Source: Bombilactobacillus apium (GTDB lineage: Bacteria; Bacillota; Bacilli; Lactobacillales; Lactobacillaceae). From it: DNA of 64,000 nucleotides. Position numbers and translations under genes: made by a program. Under the pieces are notes generated by a model. That model ran no database searches and was not told where the DNA came from. It worked only from the letters and a program-made list of their open reading frames with translations. The stretch lies in contig NZ_JABZEC010000003.1 of the NCBI RefSeq assembly GCF_013385145.1, positions 217,760 through 281,759 of the forward strand, written 5' to 3'. This document shows positions 53,192 through 62,514 of this stretch, one piece after another (within the stretch, counting starts at the first letter, position 1; every line of letters begins with the position of its first letter).

Positions 53192-56100
53192 TTATGGGCC
53201 AATTGCTAAGGTCCATTCAATGCTACTACTATAATTAACATTTGCTGTCGCGGTTCCCGGATAAACTAATAAATGAGTTTTAGCCGGATCATACATACTT
53301 AACCAGACTCCCTTACCTTGATCACCACTACTATCCGCTTGCATAACTACTCGATTGGCACTAGTTAAGACAAAATCATCATCGGGGACATCAGGGACCA
53401 AACTCGTATTTTCGGAAGTAGTTTTAACTTCCTTGGGCACGAGAACCAATTGGGCACCAACTAATTCATGGGACAAGCCTTGGTCATCCGTATAAGCCAG
53501 CGGATCCATCTTGGCTTGTAATTGCCAACCACTCGCATCGGTTCGCTTATCTACCACCTGAACGCGAGGATACTGGGCTTGCGCCAAAGCCTTCAGTGGT
53601 TCTGTCCCAATGGTCTGCTTCCCAAAATTGAAATTACTTACATAATTGATGCTTAATTTCCCCTGCAAATGAGTTCCTGAATTGTCACTATCGCCAGGAT
53701 CAGGCGTGGTCATTCCCTTATCTGGCTCATCGGGATCAACTGGCTCTTGACCGCCATCCACAATCTGAAAGACTTTTTGTTCTTTTCCCTGTCGATAAGC
53801 ACGCGCCATAATTTTAGTCCCTTTAGTTAATCTCTGATCTCCTAAGTCTAAAGTATATTTACCATCGGCACCTACTTTGACATGATATTTAGGATAATCT
53901 TTATTAATATCAGCTTCCCCATCGCCGGTGACTTTTTGCGGTTCCGGTAATTCAGAAGAAGGCGCGTCACTACTAAAGTAAATTTCCGATCCCGGAGTGG
54001 CGGTTCCCGTAATCTGCGTACTTTCATGATTTAACTCGTCCATCGTTAAATTAATATCTTCAATATGCTCGAATAAGAGATGTTTAAAATCAACCGTCTT
54101 GTAATTCTTGGAAAGACTCGTTTTATCAGCACTAGTTAACGCTTGAATATTATATTCAGTTATCGCTGTTCCATTATAAGTCAGATCCAAAAGACTGACA
54201 TACAGCCAAGAAAAATCGGGATCCGTTTTTGTAGCCGGCGAAGCCTTCTTCCAAGCCTGGACACTCTGGACTTCAGCTTTAAAGGTTGACCCCTTCGCCA
54301 TATTGATTAACTGTAAATTACTAATATTTTTAACTTTGGAAAAGTCTAAATTAACTCTCTCGGCATCTTTAAAAGAAACTGAACTGCCCCGACCATTAGC
54401 ATAAAAGAGATTAATGCTCTTGGGTCCACCTTCTAAATCTAGATTAAGAATTCCATGTTTCCCGATAGTAAAGTCACCGGAAGTATTAATAATACTGTTA
54501 TTGGCGTTGGGAGCGGTTGTGGAGCTCCCGCCTGCTCGATAAGTGGTTCCCGAGATATTTAGTTCTCCTTCATCCTTCACTTGGAAGTCGGTATTCGAAC
54601 TAGTAGTAATGATATTTTTATTACTTAGAGAAGTATTCCCCGTATTTAGAGATTTATCAGTTTCATTCAGTAAAATATTGAGCTTGGCGTTATGACCTAC
54701 CGTAAAACGGACTTTTTTGGCACCACTCGTGAGATTAATCGCGGTTTGCGGATAAGAAGCACTGAGATTAATATTGAGTGTTGAACTTTCCGCCATCGAA
54801 AAATTAGCATTAGCGGTAATGATACTATCATATTCCGCGCCCCCAGATCTAGGATTATCGGAAGTTAAATTAACTGTCGCTCCCTTAGCTAAAAAGACCC
54901 CTGCATCATCTGAGGAAGCCGAAATTCTCAGAAGACCAGCCGAAGAATTTCCCTCGTAATTACATCCCTCTAAGAAATCAACCGAGCCGGCTTCAATATT
55001 AACTTGCCGAACAGCTCCCAAGTTACCATTTTGGGTTTTAACATCTTCTCCATTAATCGGTGACGTATAGTTAGGAACACTCTTATTCTTCACCGTACCC
55101 TGAAATTCTGTATTGTAATAGTAAGAGGCGGTTAACTGGGCACCTTCATAACTCATATCTCGATACCGAATTGCGCCATCACCATAAGAGTTCGGATTAG
55201 AACTACTACTCCTGCCAGTATAGCGCCACGGGCCATAGTAATCGACACCGTAAAGCTGCACATTCTTGATCTCCGTACTCATCTTCCAATCTAAAGGAAC
55301 ATTTCCCGGGATCGTCCACCTCTTCTTGCGAACATCTAAATTATGCTTTTGACCATCTAAAATAAAGGCTTTGCTAGGCATATTTTCAATATCACGATCA
55401 TTACTAGTTGCGACATCTTTTCCGATATCTGCCGTCATGGCGATACTCGTTATCGCCGGATCTAACATCGCACTTTCTAATTCGTCCCAATTAGACACAT
55501 CAATCGGGGTCTCTAGCGGCGTTCCCGCTAGGTGAGGGGAAATGGTCAACCTCCGGTACTCGGCGGGATTAAAATTACTTAGAAAAGAAATCTTCGTTCT
55601 ATTTCCGGATTCTAGATCCGTTTTGGAATATTTCTGACCTTTTCTTTTTCTACCAGTATTCATTTCTAATTGCAGGGGTTGGCTTGTTGGTGCTGCATTG
55701 GAGGATAGCGGAATGCCTTGTTTCATGCTAATATCGTTCCACTGTACCTTAGAATCAGCCTTCCCATTTTCCGCAAAATTAAGATCATAGGCCGTATCAT
55801 TATAAGAAGCGGTTTCGCCCTTTAAGTTTAAATAATTGGTTCCCGTTCCGAACTTCATGACCTTAGTCGAATTATCGACCACCTTGCCCTCAGAATCTTT
55901 ATCCGGAGCCGTACTTCCTAAGTTGACCTTTTTAGCTTGATTAAGATTAATCGTACTATTGGACCCGCTCACGAGCATCGTTGTCGAACCAGTATTATTA
56001 GTTTGCAGGTCCAAAGTTCCTTGAGTTACATTCACAGTAGACGTGTTTCCCAGCTGCAGCATACTAACACTAGAGTCAGTGGTCGTCTTATTAGCCTTAA

Positions 56101-58366
56101 TATTCAAAGTGGCGTCTGGATTAATGGTCAGATTAGTCGGATTATTACTATAAAAAATTTGCCCTTTTCCCGGCAAATCACCGAGATATTCAATCTTCAA
56201 ACTGGCTCTATCTTCCAAGAGGATTTGATTAGGTCCGGTCCCTGCCATTGAGATGGCGCTACTTGAACTAGAGGCTCCGCTGGTTAGATCGATTTTCGCG
56301 TCTGGTGCTAGAAGTAAATTGCTGCCAATAAAAAACATCGTATTAGAGCTAGTTTCCTCAGTCTTAGCCGTGATCGTTGCCGCGTTACCAACTTTTAAAT
56401 TACCACTGATATCCATCATAGTTCCCGAACTGCTGGTAATTTTAACTTTGGCATTAGCATTAAGCTGAAGATCACCGGAACTAGTAATCGCCGTCTTACT
56501 GCCAGCAGTCAGCGTGACATCAGCCTCACTATCAACAATCAGATCCTTAATCGGAGTAATTTTGGAAAAAGACCCGGTTTTCCCTAATAATACCCCGTCA
56601 CTTTTCAGATTGATAATCGCCTTCTTGCCAATGGTCAGACTGCCTTTAATTCCGATCAGATCGCCGGAATCACTGGACAGATTCACATCAGACTTGTCCC
56701 CAATCTTAAAATCACCATTTGCGGTAAGAATATCTCCCGTCGCGCTGGTCAATTTTAGCGTGACCGCCTTACCCAGGTTCAAATCAGTAACTGGTTTACT
56801 AGAAAGTCCACTCCCACTTCCAACTATATCCCCGGAATCACTGGTCGCGGTGACTGTCGCCTGATCACTGATTGTCACACTTCCTGGACTATCAATCACG
56901 GTTGCGGACTTACTTTTCAGGGTAACTTGGGATCCTTGACCAACCGAGAATGCACCTCCCGCGGAACTATAGACCTTTCCTGTTCCTTGACTACTATCTA
57001 AAGTGACTTTGCTGTTAGCTCCAATATAAACTCCGCCGGTGGCATATTGGTCAATAATTCCAAAGCTATTGGGTCCACTATCTAAATTCACATCGGTATT
57101 TTCAGCAATATTTAAATTATTAATTGTATAAAGTAAGGATGAACCCGAGCCAGTTTTAGCGAGGGCAACTTTAGTCTGGGCAGTTTCGGAAGGACCCGGA
57201 TAAATATTAAAACCCGCTCGATCGTTGCTTTTGGAATTATTGTAGAACCAAAAGGCAGCATTAACGCCGCCCACATTTCCGCTTAGATCACTTCCCGGCC
57301 AAACTTCAACATTAGTGATTTTGGCTATTTCTCCAGTATCCGTGGTTACGCTAACCTTATTTTTAATAATTAAATCAAAGTTATTGGCCGTCAATCCCCG
57401 GGGACCTTGATAAGCAAAGTTATCCCAAACAACTTGTCCCGTCCCCGAATTGGAATTATTGTTCTTGCTACTACTAGAAATATTAAAGAGACCACTGGAA
57501 TTAGTTTGCTTAACAGTCAGGTTTTTGGCGGTGAAAGTTTGAATCTGATTGGCCGGAACATTAGCAGTGAACCTCAAAGTATATTTATCTAAATTTAATT
57601 CATTCTGCGCTGAACCACCATCAATAATTAAACCGACGTTCCCTCGGTCATTTAAATCGACATTAGTTCCAGAGGCACCATAGCCATCGGCAGTGATCGA
57701 TTGAGTCAACTTAATACTTCCGACAGTCTTATCGCGCGCTCGATCCACAAACTCTTTCCAGTTGCTAACTTCAACTGTTTTTTCAGGAACTGCACCTTCC
57801 TGAGACTGCGCCGGCATCTTTTCCGTTAAATTTTGCTGCGCAATTTGATTGGGATCAGCCAATTGGGAAAATTGGGAACTAGTCTTCGGAGCCAACCCAC
57901 TGGTTATTGCCGTGGTAAAGTTTTGCGCTGCCAGTTCAACATTTCGTGCCGGCAAGGACTGGAATTCTGTTGGGAGTTGAGCTTGACTGTTAAGGTCCTT
58001 GCGCCGACCATCCCGCAAAATTTGGTCCGGACTAGCCCCGTACTCGCGACTGACAGCAACAGCAGCCGCACGGCTTTTTCGAGCCTTTTCTCGAATCGCA
58101 GCTACCGCTTTCTCGGACGAACTATTGCTGGTCGTTGGCGCTAATAAGGACTGTGCCACCACTGATTGGAAAGCTTGTGCTGGCTGCTGTTGCGAACCTT
58201 TTGCTGGAGTTTGCTCCTTGTTCAATAAATCGGTCTTGGCTTCTTGAGAACTACGATTCAGTAGCGGTTGGCTAACAGCAACCGTCTCGGCTTGAACCCT
58301 CATCTCACAGACAAATGGAGCTAAAATCAAAAAAACTGACAGACAACAAATGACTTTTTGAATCAT
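53192..58366 (-). CDS. Giant WxL-anchored surface protein with pectate-lyase-like domains (copy 3)
   Basis: 1,724 residues from the ATG at 58366 with GGAGG seven bases upstream (an in-frame start at 58381 contains it). Same order as copies 1 and 2: signal peptide, N-terminal module (AVAVSREYGASPDQILRDG, LPTEFQSLPARN), first beta-helix from VSNWKEFVDRARDKTVGSI, with many regular 18-22-residue turns (SGDIVGSGSG, SGDLIGIKGS), second from VSNWDELESAMLDPAITSI, Ig-like part, WxL (GWQLQAKMDP ... IEWTLAIGP). The C-terminal WxL domain is clearly diverged from those of copies 1 and 2, so it was not part of their recent exchange. Confidence 0.88.
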   Translation of the reverse strand: MIQKVICCLSVFLILAPFVCEMRVQAETVAVSQPLLNRSSQEAKTDLLNKEQTPAKGSQQQPAQAFQSVVAQSLLAPTTSNSSSEKAVAAIREKARKSRAAAVAVSREYGASPDQILRDGRRKDLNSQAQLPTEFQSLPARNVELAAQNFTTAITSGLAPKTSSQFSQLADPNQIAQQNLTEKMPAQSQEGAVPEKTVEVSNWKEFVDRARDKTVGSIKLTQSITADGYGASGTNVDLNDRGNVGLIIDGGSAQNELNLDKYTLRFTANVPANQIQTFTAKNLTVKQTNSSGLFNISSSSKNNNSNSGTGQVVWDNFAYQGPRGLTANNFDLIIKNKVSVTTDTGEIAKITNVEVWPGSDLSGNVGGVNAAFWFYNNSKSNDRAGFNIYPGPSETAQTKVALAKTGSGSSLLYTINNLNIAENTDVNLDSGPNSFGIIDQYATGGVYIGANSKVTLDSSQGTGKVYSSAGGAFSVGQGSQVTLKSKSATVIDSPGSVTISDQATVTATSDSGDIVGSGSGLSSKPVTDLNLGKAVTLKLTSATGDILTANGDFKIGDKSDVNLSSDSGDLIGIKGSLTIGKKAIINLKSDGVLLGKTGSFSKITPIKDLIVDSEADVTLTAGSKTAITSSGDLQLNANAKVKITSSSGTMMDISGNLKVGNAATITAKTEETSSNTMFFIGSNLLLAPDAKIDLTSGASSSSSAISMAGTGPNQILLEDRASLKIEYLGDLPGKGQIFYSNNPTNLTINPDATLNIKANKTTTDSSVSMLQLGNTSTVNVTQGTLDLQTNNTGSTTMLVSGSNSTINLNQAKKVNLGSTAPDKDSEGKVVDNSTKVMKFGTGTNYLNLKGETASYNDTAYDLNFAENGKADSKVQWNDISMKQGIPLSSNAAPTSQPLQLEMNTGRKRKGQKYSKTDLESGNRTKISFLSNFNPAEYRRLTISPHLAGTPLETPIDVSNWDELESAMLDPAITSIAMTADIGKDVATSNDRDIENMPSKAFILDGQKHNLDVRKKRWTIPGNVPLDWKMSTEIKNVQLYGVDYYGPWRYTGRSSSSNPNSYGDGAIRYRDMSYEGAQLTASYYYNTEFQGTVKNKSVPNYTSPINGEDVKTQNGNLGAVRQVNIEAGSVDFLEGCNYEGNSSAGLLRISASSDDAGVFLAKGATVNLTSDNPRSGGAEYDSIITANANFSMAESSTLNINLSASYPQTAINLTSGAKKVRFTVGHNAKLNILLNETDKSLNTGNTSLSNKNIITTSSNTDFQVKDEGELNISGTTYRAGGSSTTAPNANNSIINTSGDFTIGKHGILNLDLEGGPKSINLFYANGRGSSVSFKDAERVNLDFSKVKNISNLQLINMAKGSTFKAEVQSVQAWKKASPATKTDPDFSWLYVSLLDLTYNGTAITEYNIQALTSADKTSLSKNYKTVDFKHLLFEHIEDINLTMDELNHESTQITGTATPGSEIYFSSDAPSSELPEPQKVTGDGEADINKDYPKYHVKVGADGKYTLDLGDQRLTKGTKIMARAYRQGKEQKVFQIVDGGQEPVDPDEPDKGMTTPDPGDSDNSGTHLQGKLSINYVSNFNFGKQTIGTEPLKALAQAQYPRVQVVDKRTDASGWQLQAKMDPLAYTDDQGLSHELVGAQLVLVPKEVKTTSENTSLVPDVPDDDFVLTSANRVVMQADSSGDQGKGVWLSMYDPAKTHLLVYPGTATANVNYSSSIEWTLAIGP

Positions 58367-58713
58367 GGTTCCTCCTAACAAAATTTGAAACTAAAACCAA
58401 ACTGGATTTGTCTCAGTCATTCCCGCAAAACATTAAACAAAATAGTGGCTAATAATTTATATTTCCCAATTATTAGCTGCTATTAAGTATTAACTATAAA
58501 AAATTATTCTATTATTTTATTTTTTATAGATAATCATCCTTATTCGAGAATAAATCTAGTGATTATCAATTTTTAATATATCTATATTGATTTTATCAAA
58601 TCCTAACAAAATATTCAACCATATAGCTGAAAATAGATGATATTTTACTTTTTTATAAAATATAAATATCACAGCTGACAAACTTTAATCTCAAACTAAA
58701 GTTCACCTGCTGC

Positions 58714-60175
58714 TTAATTTTTATTTTTTATTTGCGATTTTTTAAAACCATAGCTGCTAAGATCTAGCCTATAGTTGCGGTCCAATTGGCTGGTATTCAG
58801 GGCTAAGCCGCTGGGAATTTCCCAACTAATATACTTCACATTTTGTAAATATTTAATATCGGCAGGACTATAGTAATTAGTATCCGCGCTGGCAGCTAGA
58901 TGCATCGTGGACTTTCCGGAGATAAACTGGAAAGTCCCTAAACCCATTCTTTTATAGAGATCATCAGCTTCATCGAGACTGCTTCAGCCTTCTGCTTATT
59001 GCTGGCATGCAAACGCAGCGGGACTTGGAAGTCTAATTTGGCATTCGTATTTACAGCCCTCCCATTATTGGCTTGAAGGGTCAAATTGTCAACGTCTTTC
59101 ACCGAAATATTACCTTCGCCTCTCTCGTCGCCATCCCCGAAATTACGCCTCTAGTTCCCAATCTCTTAATATCTACCTGGGCTCCGTCAGCAAAAGGAAA
59201 ATCGATGTTTTGGAAAGTATTCAGGTTCATAGGGCCACCCCCGGTGGTTAAATTCAAAATTCCATCTTGGGCGACTGCCAAATTAAACTTGATGAAATTA
59301 GTGACCATAAACCATCCCACGGAAGAACTTCCGGTCGAGGTTTGATCGGTTCCTTTCAAGCTGAAGTTAGCTTTTTTACCAACCTTCCAATCGAGAGTTC
59401 CGCCTGAGTCACTACCGTAATACATCGTGTAAGTAGAATTGAGGTTTCACAATAAATTAGCCCCATCATCGATTTTTAAAGTCAAGTCTTTATTATGATT
59501 GTAGGTATATAGCGGCTGATCCCAATCCCAGTTTTGATTCAAGGTCGTATGACCATCAACTACTTCCACCCAATGTCCTCTTTGAATCCATTCCCCTTCA
59601 TTATCCCTTGCCATAGCTGGCTTATTGAAATCATGGTTGGTCAAAATATCAAAGGTGTTCTCCCCTTTGAGAAGGACCTTTCCAGTTTCATTACGGATGG
59701 GAGAAGCGCCAATCGAGCCGTCACTATTGGTAACATGGAGATCTTGGTAAACAGTATTGGCCTCAGAAGGACGCGTAACGACAAAGATCCCGTTGGAATA
59801 GCCATTAATTAACTTGGCATTTTGAGTTTTCAAAGTCTGGTCCGGGTTCGAAGTCGCTGTCAGGAGAACTTGATCTAAGGGTTACTTTTGACTAGCATCA
59901 CCTTCTAGGAGAAAAGTATTAACTTGCATCTGAATAATAAAATTGGTGGGTTTGGGTCGATAATCATTAATCTGATAAGGATTTTCCGATTTTTCCGTTA
60001 CATCTTCGAAGCCGAGAGAAATTTAAATTCTGGTACTTGGGCAAAAGACGGCACAGTTGAAGTAATATTCAAAGTTGTCTTCCCAGTTTGTCCCAGATCA
60101 GCCGCCGCAGCCACCGTTAACGTTCCCGGAGCAAAGACAACGAATCTTTGGTTGTTTCACTTAATAAACCACCTT
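58714..60175 (-). pseudogene. Decayed beta-helical surface protein of the WxL locus (copy 4 remnant)
   Basis: Four out-of-frame pieces on the minus strand join into one beta-helical surface protein: LGQTGKTTLNITSTVPSFAQ and QVPEFKF, then NSDGSIGASPIRNETGKVLL and LTLKIDDGANLL, then GTLDWKVGKKANFSLKGTD and DGILNLTTGGGPMNLN, then LGTFQFISGKSTMHLAA and a terminal KKSQIKNKN. Stops lie at 59446 and 59883 and shifts near 58950, 59100 and 60010. The N-terminal module and WxL domain of the giant genes are missing. Upstream, 58382-58713 is AT-rich with no ORF. Confidence 0.7.
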
Positions 60176-60254
60176 TTCTAATAAATTTTGATCTAACAAA
60201 TCTAGACCCCCTCAAGGCAATTACTTTAACTGTTAATTGCCTTCTAACCAGACA

Positions 60255-60372
60255 ATAATAATTCTAAAACAAGGATCGGCAGAATTTCCCACACGAAGAA
60301 AGAAATAAATTCCTTATCTGGGCGTGTTAAAACCGAGGGCCTTAACGGATCTGTCGATCCTTGTCGTTACAA
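60255..60372. repeat. Structured repeat, copy A
   Basis: About 115 bp aligned end to end with 60670-60785 at moderate identity (TTATCTG, TTAA-ACC, CCTTAA and CTGTC blocks shared). Arms ACAAGGATCGGCAG and CTGTCGATCCTTGT close it, and GTTAA/TTAAC form an inner stem. No ORF. Function unknown. Confidence 0.5.
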
Positions 60373-60669
60373 GTCTATTCTTTCTCAAATCAGCCTTTGA
60401 TTAAAGACTCCCCTAACTTAGAGTCTTTAAATTAACCCCCTCCGTGACCTTTCCTTCAATGATGCGGCCAAAAAAAGAGGTTCAATCAAAACAAACTTTA
60501 TTTATCTTTTTTTGGATAAGGCGCAAGTCAAAGTTACTTGTAGCGGCAAATAAATGTCCGCGCAAAGTTAAAAAATCTTTGGTTGCTACAATTAGGAGAT
60601 TATTTAAAGTGGTGGGAGGAGCTATTGAAAGTGATTAATTTAAATAATAATTACCCGCTAGCTCGGTTC

Positions 60670-60785
60670 GTAATAATTCTGAGATAAATCGAGATCAGTA
60701 GAACCCTACATAAAGGAAGAATATAGTTCTTATCTGCGGATATTAAGACCCGCAGGTCTTAAACTAACCTGTCTATTGTTGTCTC
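60670..60785. repeat. Structured repeat, copy B
   Basis: Counterpart of 60255-60372. The inner hairpin is stronger here, TTAAGACC/GGTCTTAA, at the place of the weaker stem in copy A. The stretch between the two copies has no supported gene. Confidence 0.5.
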
Positions 60786-60892
60786 TCAAATCCAATCTTT
60801 TCCAAACTGGTATTGCATTAAAAATCTAATAATTTAATAGATTCAAATTATGCTCCTAATGAGCTTTTGATATCAAAATGACAAAAATAGTA

Positions 60893-61562
60893 AATATCCA
60901 CCAGCATAGCTGGTGGATATTTTAGCCCTAGAAGGCTCCACCTGGCACAAAGAGCCCCTTCAAGAGGCCCAACAAAACACTATCAACCGCTAACTATCCT
61001 TATTTACTCGCTCCTATTTCTTAAATGGATCCAGATATTCTCGTTTACTGATGTCTGCCTCTTGTTCCCGAATATACTTTTGAATGGTTTTCTGATTTAA
61101 CCCCACGGTCACTAACATAGCATCCGCGCACCCAAAAACTTTGATTTCCATAATTATATTTTAAGCTAGCGTGACGATCGTGAAGGATTACGGCACTGCG
61201 CCCTTTTAAATAGCCCATAAACTGCGAAACACTCATTTTGGAGGAATTCGAACCAACATATGAATGTGATCTGGCATCGCATGGGCTTCGATAATCTCTA
61301 CTTCTTTCAGTTCACAGAGTCTTCTTAAAATATGACCAATGTCGGTTCTTAATCACCATAAATCACCTTAAGTCGATACTTGGGTGTAAAAACTAGATGA
61401 TACTTACAATTCCATCTAGTGTGCTAAGCTATTAGCGTTTTGTTTCAAGAACAAAAAATTTCCTTTCGATTTAGTTATGGTTGCTAGCCAAAAACTATTA
61501 TATCGAAAGGAAGTTTTTCACGCTAAAGCTGTTTTGTCCCCCACAAGTAAAACTTGTGGTTT
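60893..61562 (-). mobile_element. IS200-type element, decayed
   Basis: A strong hairpin AAATATCCACCAGC/GCTGGTGGATATTT (60893-60923) lies at one end and CCACAAG/CTTGTGG (61541-61559) near the other, as in the subterminal palindromes of IS200/IS605 elements. A broken TnpA lies between. CTTTCGAT/ATCGAAAG near 61462-61511 forms a further leader hairpin. No accessory TnpB is present. Confidence 0.7.
61014..61445 (-). pseudogene. IS200-family TnpA (HUH Y1 transposase), frameshifted
   Basis: Pieces in three frames read SLAHTRWNCKYHLVFTPKYR, then RTDIGHILRRLCELKEVEII with the HUH motif in AMPDHIHMLV, then MSVSQFMGYLKGRSAVI and GNQSFWVRGCYVSD, then IQKYIREQEADISKREYL. The HIH pair and overall order are those of IS200 TnpA. 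An in-frame stop after VIYG, a loss of one base near IPPK, and a shift near 61085 inactivate it. Confidence 0.85.
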
Positions 61563-61583
61563 ATTCGATCATATTAAAAAAAG

Positions 61584-61624
61584 AAAAATCAACTGAAACT
61601 TAAAAAGTTTTAGTTGATTTTTTC
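61584..61624 (-). terminator. Terminator of the WxL/WxIP operon
   Basis: AAATCAACTAAAACTT / AAGTTTCAGTTGATTTTT with a T-rich end on the minus strand, 30 bp after the WxL gene. Confidence 0.85.
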
Positions 61625-61653
61625 CCTTGTTATTTAATGAAAACCTAGGTGCA

Positions 61654-62514
61654 TTATGCCGCAGGACCACTACTCAAATTCCAAGTAACTGTTCCTTTAT
61701 ATTGACCCGCTGTAGCACCTGGATAAACAGCCAAAGTAATACTATCAGGGTCGAAATTAGCAAACCATTGTCCAAGTCCAGCTCCTGTGCTAGGATCCTT
61801 CCCTTCATCATGAGCAGCAGCATTGAATACAGTCTTAGTTTGTGTATTAGATTCATCATCAACGTTTAAAACTATTGGTGTTGTTAATGTCGGAGCTGCC
61901 ACACTTGCACTAGTACTTGCTTCTTTTTGAACACCATTGGTACCTATAGTTTTGCTAGCCGCAAAAGATAGTTGTGGCGAAGTTAACTTATCCGTGCTAC
62001 CTGAAGTTTGGTTTGTAATTGCCGATAAACTAGCAGTTACATTCCAACCAGCCCCTGTACCACGAAGGTCAGAAACCTGAAGAGAAGGCTTTCTAGCTGC
62101 ACCTTCAACTTTCTTAGGAGTTTTATCTTCATTGAGAATCATATTCCCATTTTTATCATATTCATGAAAAATCGCTTTAACGGTCTGCTTTGATCCAGAA
62201 AAAGCAATTTTACCAAATTCAAATCTCGGTACACCATTAATGGTCAAAGGTCCAGCATTATCTGTAGGTTTCGTACCAGGAACTAAGGTATTTCCATTAT
62301 CATCTTTGTCTGTTCCTTCTTCACCAGTTGTAGGATCCTTACTGGTTTGCTTATCATCACTACCTGGTGCTGTCAGTTCCAATGTAACATCTGAACTTGC
62401 TGTACTTGCTGGAGTTGTTGGGGCTGCCATGGCAGTCATAGCTGGAGTACTGATTAAAACAGTCCCCAAAATAGCTGCAACATTAGCCATACTCTTAAAT
62501 TTCATCGTCTTCAT
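61654..62514 (-). CDS. WxL-domain surface protein
   Basis: 286 residues: signal peptide (about 1-30, cleavage near AMAAPTT), an acidic linker (PGSDDKQTSKDPTTGEEG), then a WxL domain occupying the rest, with GAGWNVTASLSAI and the closing YKGTVTWNLSSGP. WxL domains bind peptidoglycan non-covalently and interact with WxIP partners. It overlaps the WxIP gene by 20 bp, so the two products are made in step. GGAG lies seven bases before the ATG. Confidence 0.93.
   Translation of the reverse strand: MKTMKFKSMANVAAILGTVLISTPAMTAMAAPTTPASTASSDVTLELTAPGSDDKQTSKDPTTGEEGTDKDDNGNTLVPGTKPTDNAGPLTINGVPRFEFGKIAFSGSKQTVKAIFHEYDKNGNMILNEDKTPKKVEGAARKPSLQVSDLRGTGAGWNVTASLSAITNQTSGSTDKLTSPQLSFAASKTIGTNGVQKEASTSASVAAPTLTTPIVLNVDDESNTQTKTVFNAAAHDEGKDPSTGAGLGQWFANFDPDSITLAVYPGATAGQYKGTVTWNLSSGPAA

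Noticed and set aside
56514..56864. Long plus-strand ORFs opposite the giant surface genes (this one 116 residues)
   Set aside because: They are mirror images of the repetitive Ser/Thr/Val-rich coding sequence; no binding sites or families.
56300..57200. Regularly spaced repeats resembling a CRISPR array in giant gene 3
   Set aside because: They are beta-helix turns in an open reading frame; the repeats are degenerate and there are no unique spacers.
60444..60638. 64-residue plus-strand ORF rich in Lys and Arg
   Set aside because: No ribosome binding site or known family, and it lies in a decayed region; treated as chance.
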